From positions 535,501-599,500 of the forward strand of contig CP060759.1 of NCBI GenBank assembly GCA_023205875.1: DNA of 64,000 nt. The letters run 5' to 3'. Position numbers and translations under genes: made by a program. Under the pieces are notes generated by a model. The model searched no databases. It saw only the letters and a list, made by a program, of their open reading frames with translations, and was not told the DNA's origin. The stretch is from Chloropicon primus (Eukaryota > Chlorophyta > Chloropicophyceae > Chloropicales > Chloropicaceae). Shown here in pieces: positions 56,820 to 64,000 of this stretch; the stretch's first letter is position 1, and every line of letters begins with the position of its first letter.

Positions 56820-58592
56820 CTAGCTGAGGAGGACGCTGACGATCTGCTTGACGTTCAGCCGCCGAAGGTCGGAGTACTGCTGCCCGCACCCCACAAAGAT
56901 GACCGGGGCGCCCGAAATGTACACCATGGAGAGCGCAGCTCCCACCTTGTTGTCAATCGTGTCAAACTTGGTCAGCACGATCCCATCGATCTTGTGAGGC
57001 TGGTCTTGGCTCGACAACTCTATCAGTCTGTTGTTGAACTTGGTGAGCTGGTCCACGGCCTCGTTCCCCACGAGGGCTTCCCCAACAAACAAGGTCAAGT
57101 TCGGGTTGTTCATGTTGATCAGCTTGGAGAGCGCCCTCATCAGCGGCTCGTTGTCCTGCATCCTTCCTGCGGTATCGATCAGGAGCACATCGCACCTGCT
57201 CTCCTTGGCCTTCTTCAACGCCTCTTTTGCTACCGCAGCGGGGTCCTTCTCGTAGCCCCTCTCGAAGAGCTCGACCCCCAGTCTTTGCGTGTGGGTCCTA
57301 AGCTGCTCCACCGCACCGGACCGGAAAGTGTCGCAAGCAGCGATCATGACCTTCATGCCGTGCTGCATGAGCCAGAAGGCAACCTTGGCCAGATTCGTGC
57401 TCTTCCCGACGCCGTTGCACCCTATGAAGACGATCGAGTACGGCTCCCCCTCCCGCCTCGAGGCCTCCACCTCCTGCAGAATGTTTATGTTCCGCCCCGG
57501 AGATAAAATCTGAGTGAGCGCACTCTCCACCGCTTTGGTCACCGCGGTCGTCACCCTCGTGAAAGACGTCAGCTTCTTTCCCACCATGTTGCTCTCCACC
57601 GTGTTCACGATCTTCTGAGCCACCTCCTCCGCCACGTTCTTTGATATGAGCTTGTCCTTGAGAGTTTCGAGAATGGGTTTCACGTCCGATTCCTCCAGAA
57701 CTGCCTGGCCACTGACGTTGATCTTCTTGTTCAGGTTCTTCATCATGCCCCCGAGCCAGCTGGTCTCCTTCACCACAACCTCGCCCTCGTCCTCGTCCTC
57801 GTCCATCATGCTTTTCCCCGTCGCTTTCTCGACGTTCGCATTCTCTAGGCGCTCCGATTCGTTCGTGTAGTCCAGCTGCTCCCCGTCGTCCATGTTGCCC
57901 CAGCGCCCCCACTTCCTCCCCCCCTTCTTCGCTTTTCCTGTGCTCGACGACGGCTTCTTCGAAGACGTGGCGCAGGCCTGGGGCTTCTCGGACTTGTTCC
58001 CCTTCTTCTTGCCTCGGAGGGCCTTGAGTTTGTCGGTGTCGAACCCCCCGGAGACCTTCTGCGAGGCCTCCTCGCCCCCCGTGTCCTCCCCGAGGCTCAG
58101 GTCGTTCACCGCGTCCTCCACGGGCTTCTCCACCATCACCGCGTCCTTTTCGATGTCCAGCGAGCTGGGCGAGCTGGCCTCGCCCTCGCCCTCCTCGCTC
58201 GACGACACCTCCGCGACCCTGCTCGTCCGCTCCTCCTCGCACCGCGCAAGGACGTCCTGAAAAGTCGAGGAGAAGTCCCCGTAGTCTCTCTGGCTGTCCA
58301 GGAACACGTACTCGAACCGGTTCTTCACCCGCTTCAGCAGCTCTTCCACGTAGGGCACGGTGAGCACGGAGCGGTACACCGCCACGAACACCAAACCCAG
58401 CTCGTTGTTCTGCGTCCACTTGAGGGTGTAGGACACGGACTGGGACGAGTACTTGAAGACCTTCTTGGTCGCCCTCTGGTCGATCAGGCACTCCTCGACG
58501 AGCGCGTTGATCGGATTGCCCACGAGGCCGTTCCACTCGTGGCTCCAGAGCACGGACCCCCCCAAGGTGAAGATGCTAAAGTAGTCCAGCAT
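56820..58592 (-). CDS. SRPRA: SRP receptor alpha subunit
   Basis: Single exon, 590 aa, ATG at 58592. Residues ~1-130 are the SRX domain (MLDYFSIFTLGGSVLWSHEW) that binds SR-beta on the ER. A disordered K/E/S-rich linker follows (KGGRKWGRWGN near ~230). The NG GTPase covers ~280-590: G1 IGCNGVGKSTNLAKV (~388-400), DTFRSGAVEQLRTH, DTAGRMQDNEPL and TKFD. It pairs with SRP54 to target signal-peptide-bearing ribosomes to the ER. The gene ends 126 nt beyond AMBRA1's stop, so the two are convergent. Confidence 0.9.
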   Translation of the reverse strand: MLDYFSIFTLGGSVLWSHEWNGLVGNPINALVEECLIDQRATKKVFKYSSQSVSYTLKWTQNNELGLVFVAVYRSVLTVPYVEELLKRVKNRFEYVFLDSQRDYGDFSSTFQDVLARCEEERTSRVAEVSSSEEGEGEASSPSSLDIEKDAVMVEKPVEDAVNDLSLGEDTGGEEASQKVSGGFDTDKLKALRGKKKGNKSEKPQACATSSKKPSSSTGKAKKGGRKWGRWGNMDDGEQLDYTNESERLENANVEKATGKSMMDEDEDEGEVVVKETSWLGGMMKNLNKKINVSGQAVLEESDVKPILETLKDKLISKNVAEEVAQKIVNTVESNMVGKKLTSFTRVTTAVTKAVESALTQILSPGRNINILQEVEASRREGEPYSIVFIGCNGVGKSTNLAKVAFWLMQHGMKVMIAACDTFRSGAVEQLRTHTQRLGVELFERGYEKDPAAVAKEALKKAKESRCDVLLIDTAGRMQDNEPLMRALSKLINMNNPNLTLFVGEALVGNEAVDQLTKFNNRLIELSSQDQPHKIDGIVLTKFDTIDNKVGAALSMVYISGAPVIFVGCGQQYSDLRRLNVKQIVSVLLS

Positions 58593-59562
58593 CCTCCTGC
58601 TCCTCCTTCCTTCTTCTCAGCAACAACACCAGCAGCACCAGAGCCTGCCTCCTCTCCTCTGTGCTCCTTGGCTCCGTGTTCGACGAGCCTCGACAACACA
58701 AAACCAAACCAAACCAAACAAAACAAAACGACCGAGCACTCGTTGGAAAGAGCAGAGAGAGACGAACCTCCTGATCTCGACGCCCTCGACCGCTCTCCCA
58801 CCTCCCCGCCACCCTCCTCCCTCAACAACAACACTAGAGCCTGCCTCCTCTGTGCTCCTGGCTCCGTGTTCGACAAAACAAAACGACCTCACCCCCTGGG
58901 TTGTTTCTTTCGACTGAGCACTCGTTGGAAAGAGCAGAGAGAGACCAACCTCCTGATCGCAACGCCCTCAACCTTTCTCCCACCTCCCCGTCGCCCTCCT
59001 CCCTCAACAACAACACCAGAACCTGGTGACCTGGTGATCGGTTGGCAGACGGCGATTTCTCGCGTTCTACATTAACGTCTCTTATCGATTGGCGCGATTT
59101 TTTGAAATGGTTTCCATTTTGCGGCGAACGAAGGCGACCGCGAAAGCGATCGGAGAGGGGCAGAGAGCGAGGTGAGTTCGCGACGAGGTGGAGGGGAGGG
59201 AGGGGGAGGGGGAGGGGTGGCAGTTAGACCTTGAGAATATCCTTCTCTTGATCTTTCCAGAGACCCCTCTCTTGACGAAGCACGGGCTGGGACGAAGAAA
59301 TGAGAGACTGAAACGTTGATCTTTTTTTTTCTTCTTCGGTGGTGATCTTGGAAGCGTGCAGGTGAGTTTTCCTCCCGACGAGGGGCGGCGACGGGAGAGG
59401 GGCGGCGAGAGCGTCGGAGGGAGAAGCTTCTCTCCGCGATCTTTCGTTTGGTACCGAACTTGCTCTCCGCTTGCAGGAACTGACGAGGCTGGACGTTTTT
59501 GGTTTTGTCTCAGGTGATCGATAGAGAGAGTGATCGGTCGACAGAGCGAGTGAGTGAGAAAG
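58593..59562. other. Divergent flank of SRPRA and CCT6 with ~200-bp duplication
   Basis: 970 nt between the SRPRA and CCT6 starts. The SRPRA side holds the tandem duplication described separately (58640-58833 and 58836-59016). The CCT6 side has GA- and GGC-rich runs and no gene. Confidence 0.5.
58640..59016 (-). repeat. Tandem duplication, ~195 bp units
   Basis: Unit 1 (58640-58833) and unit 2 (58836-59016) share AGAGCCTGCCTCCTC, then TGTGCTCC, CCGTGTTCGAC, the stretch GAGCACTCGTTGGAAAGAGC and the ending CTCCCTCAACAACAACA. They differ by small indels (for example an AAACC run only in unit 1). The duplication begins 48 bp before the SRPRA start on the minus strand. Confidence 0.8.
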
Positions 59563-61262
59563 ATGGCGGCGGTGAAGCAAGTGAACGCCCATGCGGAGAC
59601 CATGGGGAGCCAGGCGGCTCTCTTCATGAACATCAACGCGGCGAAGGGCCTCCTGGAAGTCATGAAGACGAACTTGGGACCCAGAGGAACGATCAAGATG
59701 CTCGTGGGAGGCGCCGGAGGTAAGGTTTTGCTGCGTGGGAAGAGAGGACCCGTCTTCCCGTGCTGACCCTCTCTCTCTCTCTCCCTTGCCTCGTGTTTCC
59801 GTGCTCCTCCTCCGCAGATATCAAGCTCACCAAGGACGGAAACGTCCTTCTGAGAGAGATGCAGATCCAGAACCCAACCGCCGTGATGATTGCCAGGACC
59901 GCCGTGGCGCAGGACGACATCACGGGAGACGGGACGACGACGACCGTGCTGATCATCGGGGAGCTCCTGAAGCAGGCGGAGAAGTACCTGAACGAGGGCT
60001 TGCACCCAAGAGTCTTGGTGGAGGGTTTTGAGATCGCCAAGAAAGCGGCCTTGGCCTACATCGACAAGGTCAAGAAGCCCATCGACGGAAGCGACAGGGA
60101 GCAGCTCCGCTGCGTCGCGTACACCTCCCTGAGGACCAAGCTCCAGGAGAACATCGCCAACCAGCTGACCGACAACGTGACGGACGCCGTCCTCACCATC
60201 AAGGTCCCCGGCGAGCCCTTGGACCTCCACATGGTTGAGATCATGCACATGAGGCACAAGATGGCCACCGATACGAGGCTCGTCAACGGCCTGGTCCTCG
60301 ACCACGGTGCGAGGCACCCGGACATGAAGAAGTACAGCGAGAACTGCTTCATCTTGACTTGCAATATCTCCCTCGAGTACGAGAAGAGTGAGGTCAACAG
60401 TGGCTTCTTCTACAGCAACGCGGACCAGAGGGAGAAGATGGTCGCCGCGGAGAGGATGTACACCGACGAGAGGGTTCACAAGATCATTGAGTTGAAGAAC
60501 AAGGTCTGTGGCGATGACCCATCCAAGAGCTTTGTGGTCATCAACCAGAAGGGTATCGACCCCTTGTCCTTGGACTTGCTCGTGCAGAACGGTATTGTGG
60601 GTCTTCGCAGGGCAAAGAAGAGAAACATGGAGAGGCTCATTCTCGCTTGCGGAGGAGTTGCCGTCAACTCGGTGGAGGAGCTCACCCCAGAGAGCCTTGG
60701 CTACGCCGATAAGGTGTACGAGCACGTGATCGGAGAGGACAAGTACACCTTCGTCGAGGGCGTCAAGAACCCTCACAGCTGCACCCTGCTGATCAAGGGG
60801 CCCCACGACCACACCATCGCTCAGGTCAAGGAGGCCATTAGAGACGGCCTTCGCGCGATTAAGAACACCTTGGAGGACGGCAGCGTCATTCCTGGCGCCG
60901 GCTCCTTCGAGGTTGGCTTGCAGACGCACCTGAAGAACGAGGTGGTGAAGACTGTTGAGGGGCGTGCTAGACTTGGAGTGGAGGCTTTCGCTGAAGCTTT
61001 GCTCATAGTTCCAAAGACCTTGGCGTCCAATTCAGGTAACGACCCGCAGGAGGCGCTCATTTCTTTGCAGAACGAGCACGAGAAGGGCAACTTTTTGGGA
61101 TTTGATGTGGAGAGCGGGGAGCCAACGGACCCTTGCATGTCTGGAATTTACGACAACCTCATCGTCAAGAGGCAGATACTTCAGTCTTCTCCGATCATTG
61201 CGTCCCAGCTGTTGCTTGTCGACGAGGTGATCAGGGCAGGACGTAACATGCGACCACGTTAA
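59563..61262 (+). CDS. CCT6: CCT6/TCP-1 zeta chaperonin subunit, two exons
   Basis: Exon 1 is 59563-59719 ([15 protein letters not shown]) and exon 2 59818-61262, giving 533 aa; intron 59720-59817 is GTAAGG/CCGCAG, phase 1, so the split codon is GG|A... giving DIKLTKDG. The GroEL-fold motifs are present: [21 protein letters not shown] and the ATP-pocket GAG near the end (VIPGAGSFE). The zeta subunit is part of the TRiC/CCT ring that folds actin and tubulin. The length matches (530 aa). An ATG at 59563 is in a good context and no other start fits. Confidence 0.9.
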
Positions 61263-61347
61263 ATAAATAACAGACACATAAAGTATTCTTATTTTGGGAT
61301 GATTTCTCTTTATATTTCAAGTTGTTTGTGGTTTGTTTGTGTTCTTA

Positions 61348-64000
61348 TTATTTATCAAGGTTCTTCACCCTCTCAAAACTTGAGACGAGGTCGTCAAGGT
61401 TCAGGTCAAGATCAGAGGACAAGCTTTGGGCTTGCAACAGGTACTTGTCGCACAACTCCACAAGGAGGCCCGCCTCCCTGAGGGGCCTCGTGGACAAAAT
61501 TCCTGGGGTGGACCTGAAGTCCGACTTGGACTTCAGCATTTCCATCTTCGCGAACTCGAGGACTACAATCACCGATTTCAGGTACTGGAGCCTCAGCACG
61601 TTTGTGGTCGTATGCCTCTCAATCAAGGTGTCGTAGACGTATCTCAACCTCTCGCTTGCCCCGCAGACCTCCAGGAGGGTCTTTGGGATTAACTTGTGCA
61701 CGTCCGAGGAAGCAGGGGAGCCTTCGCCGGCGGGCCAGATCCCAGCTGCAATCTCTTCCAGTCTCTGCACAAGATGCTGCATCGGGAAGCTGACGTCATT
61801 TGGGTAAAAGTTATTTCCCAAGTCCCTAACGATCGAGCACGCCGCGGAGAGAGATTGGCCGTCAACACTCTCTTTTATTGCGGCAAACAGGCACATGTCC
61901 CAGTGATCCTTTATCATCTGGACATCAGAAAACTGCGCGAGGTGCAGCATTTCGAGGCAGAGGACCCACATGCACTCTGGCCTCGCAAAGTCGTTGTACA
62001 AATCTTCGAGGGAGAAGAAAGTAGTGACCAGATTTAGTGTCTTCATGGCATAGCCCGCATAGGATGTCAACAGCTGCGTCAGCCTTTCCTGACCGTCCGC
62101 AGTGATGAGATTCCCCAGCTCCGTCTGAATCAACATGCTGATGTTCTCGTGCACGCCCTTGTTCACTAGCTCGGTAAGCCTGTCAATGGATTGCCTTGGA
62201 ATGTTGTATTCCCCTCCCACTTGCATCAGTTCGCTTTCACAGCTGCTAGCCTTTGAAGTGAGCGAATCAACGAGCCTGATCTGGAAAGCAATGATTTCTA
62301 CTTTGCACTGCAATGCATCAAGCAAGGAATTGCTGAAGCCCTCGCTGTCAGGAGACTGCAACCCCTGGTGCTGACTTCTGCTTTTCGCGAGGCGCATCGC
62401 ATCCAAAAGATGTTGCTGCCGCTTCTCCAGGGACACGAAGGATGGATCGCCCTCAGAAACGTTAAGCCGTTCACCCAAAAGGAGTTGCAAGTAAGCCGCA
62501 TGGGAAAACATGTGGCGGTGCACGTAGAGGCGTCCCAGGACCTCAAGCGCGTCAACAGCCTTAGGCATGAGCGCCGGGAGCTTCTTCACTATCGTGTGGA
62601 TCGGAGCCGGTCCTGCAGAGAGACCCGCTTGCTCGCGAAGGAATTCCTCCAAATAAGCTGGATTCTGCTGGATCAGGTCATTCTGTGCCTCCGGGCCCAT
62701 GGACATGAGCTGGTTGTAGAGATATTTGTGGAAGCATATGTCATTGCTTGACATGCAGTGAGACAAGATTTTCGTGTACGTCTTCATTGCTTGGTGGGAC
62801 TCGCTCTCAGCCTTACTGGCTGAGAGTGGGCTGCTCGTCAGTGCAACTTCTGTCATTGAAGAGGTTTTCAGCTGAGTCAAAACCTCAATAACCAGCACGT
62901 AACACTCCTCGCGGACCCTCTGGTAGTCCTCCTTCCTTGCGTCGTTCTGCAGAGCAATATTCCGAGGATCTCTCATGGCAGCTGCCTGAATGACCAAGTC
63001 CACCGCCCCTTGGTAAGCTTTCAGATCAATCAACTCGCTGAAGACTGCGTAGATATTGACAACAAGTGGGACTTGAAGCAACATCTTCAGAGCGTTTTGA
63101 ATCAGCTCGTTTCTCTCCGCGCCACTAGCTTTCCTGGCGCTGCGGAGGCTCATTCTGGCGTCGTAGAAAATCCTGTCTTCAGACTGGAACAGAGTTGGAC
63201 AAGTGGCTTCAAGCTCACTGCTGATTTCCTTCAAGTGAATGGCGCCACTTGACACGTCCATCTTGTAGCTCATCAGCGCCGAGACGAGGGATCGCATCAA
63301 ATTGTCCCCCTCGTCCATCACCACGAGCTCGTGCAGAGTACCCTTCCTGCCGGATGATTTACCTGAAAGTGAGAAGAAATCTCTTGGGGGGCCTTCCAGT
63401 CTATTGACCAGCAAGGCGAGGTTGCCATTGGTCTTTTCTTGCAACATCCGAAGCATCTTGAGGGTCTCATAGCACCTCTGCAACAAAGAGCACAGGGAAG
63501 TGATGCAACTTTGCTCCTTTGCCATTGCAATTTCAACCTTTTGCCTCGTCCGCCTGCCATTCTCGGATATGTAACCCCGGGAGTCCTCGCTCAAGATGTA
63601 CTCCTGGTGGTGGGTGAACTCGATCATGTATTGTACGAGTGACGAGATGCGTTCCTCTAAAAGCCTCATGGACTTGGTGTTCATTGCTAAGCCGTATTCG
63701 ACTTTGCTGCCCCTGGCATCAATACTGAACACACCAATGTCCCACACCGGGCGCAGGAGCCTCGCGGCAAGAAGAGCAAAGCCGTCAAGTCTCGCTGAGA
63801 ATTTGATTTTCGGCTCGCGAGGGCCACCCATGTCAAAAGTGCTGGCGACTGGGGTTGAAATCTCTCCCAAGGAATCGTCCTCCTGGACAGGTCTCCCCGT
63901 GAAGTCGGGGTCCGAGAATACTTTCCTGGCTTCCTCAATGACAAAGGGTGACTTGGCAATGACTTGCATCACTGCTGCAGCTTCGTCCGCCTCCAAACCG
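61348..64000 (-). CDS. NUP155: Nucleoporin NUP155 homologue, partial
   Basis: Runs off the right edge: the frame is open to the window end and the first codon here is not an ATG, so the N-terminal beta-propeller is outside. 884 or so C-terminal codons are present. The alpha-solenoid of the NUP155/Nup170 family is recognised from PKIKFSARLDGFALLAARLLRP, RQKVEIAMAKEQSCITSL, NIYAVFSELIDLKAYQGAV and HMFSHAAYLQLLLGERLN. It is an inner-ring scaffold of the nuclear pore. The end with CFxx-like ERVKNLDK is the natural C-terminus. Confidence 0.8.
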   Translation of the reverse strand, partial: GLEADEAAAVMQVIAKSPFVIEEARKVFSDPDFTGRPVQEDDSLGEISTPVASTFDMGGPREPKIKFSARLDGFALLAARLLRPVWDIGVFSIDARGSKVEYGLAMNTKSMRLLEERISSLVQYMIEFTHHQEYILSEDSRGYISENGRRTRQKVEIAMAKEQSCITSLCSLLQRCYETLKMLRMLQEKTNGNLALLVNRLEGPPRDFFSLSGKSSGRKGTLHELVVMDEGDNLMRSLVSALMSYKMDVSSGAIHLKEISSELEATCPTLFQSEDRIFYDARMSLRSARKASGAERNELIQNALKMLLQVPLVVNIYAVFSELIDLKAYQGAVDLVIQAAAMRDPRNIALQNDARKEDYQRVREECYVLVIEVLTQLKTSSMTEVALTSSPLSASKAESESHQAMKTYTKILSHCMSSNDICFHKYLYNQLMSMGPEAQNDLIQQNPAYLEEFLREQAGLSAGPAPIHTIVKKLPALMPKAVDALEVLGRLYVHRHMFSHAAYLQLLLGERLNVSEGDPSFVSLEKRQQHLLDAMRLAKSRSQHQGLQSPDSEGFSNSLLDALQCKVEIIAFQIRLVDSLTSKASSCESELMQVGGEYNIPRQSIDRLTELVNKGVHENISMLIQTELGNLITADGQERLTQLLTSYAGYAMKTLNLVTTFFSLEDLYNDFARPECMWVLCLEMLHLAQFSDVQMIKDHWDMCLFAAIKESVDGQSLSAACSIVRDLGNNFYPNDVSFPMQHLVQRLEEIAAGIWPAGEGSPASSDVHKLIPKTLLEVCGASERLRYVYDTLIERHTTTNVLRLQYLKSVIVVLEFAKMEMLKSKSDFRSTPGILSTRPLREAGLLVELCDKYLLQAQSLSSDLDLNLDDLVSSFERVKNLDK

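Noticed and set aside
59082-60929. 615-residue minus-strand frame opposite CCT6
   Set aside because: Antisense of CCT6 exon 2; the real frame shows chaperonin motifs and correct splicing.

Overview
This window is nuclear DNA of a small photosynthetic eukaryote, most likely a green alga of prasinophyte-like character. About 33 protein genes lie in 64 kb on both strands, with short intergenic gaps and 21 GT-AG introns that I could place by reading frame and splice sites. Green-lineage evidence is a RanGAP with a degenerate WPP-type N-terminus (8825-10518), a CCR4 deadenylase with a MYND-like N-terminus (25024-27076), the Calvin-cycle regulator CP12 (32511-33280) and a plastid-type anion transporter (27907-29670). 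A CFAP221/PCDP1 homologue (47573-50179), a NEK1-like kinase and a kinesin-14 suggest the lineage keeps ciliary genes. I cannot name the species from sequence alone.

Layout. 1-6.5 kb: FHA protein, coiled-coil protein, PlsC acyltransferase, BFR1-like RNA-binding protein. 7-15 kb: one-domain voltage-gated cation channel, RanGAP, longin R-SNARE (VAMP7-like), NPC2-like ML protein, membrane-anchored cysteine-synthase-like enzyme. 14.6-25 kb: kinesin-14, a coiled-coil protein, a CTFxP-motif protein and a NEK kinase. 25-38.3 kb: CCR4, SLC17-type transporter, formaldehyde-dehydrogenase-like enzyme, CP12, a PLAT-PP2C fusion, mitochondrial enoyl-CoA hydratase and the KEOPS subunit Pcc1. 38.5-51.6 kb: ELMO-domain protein, serine carboxypeptidase, F-box/kelch-like protein, MTR4 helicase, CFAP221 and a coiled-coil protein. 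51.6-64 kb: ESS2, FMC1, BORCS8, AMBRA1-like WD40 protein, SRP receptor alpha, CCT6 and NUP155 (cut by the right edge).

Most genes are unrelated housekeeping functions, so this is ordinary chromosome rather than an island or a mobile element. No tRNA, rRNA, CRISPR or intact transposon was recognised. Introns are mainly short and near 5' ends, so many true start codons sit in tiny first exons (10 codons in FHA, 7 in the coiled-coil gene, the bare ATG in the SNARE). The unusual signals are in flanks and gene architecture: TGACGTTA palindromes in two divergent promoters, a 20-nt motif present three times near ciliary-type genes, three local duplications in upstream regions, a CP12 with an altered C-terminal cysteine pair, and a PLAT-PP2C fusion. 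All gene models and family calls are from reading alone; no database search was run.
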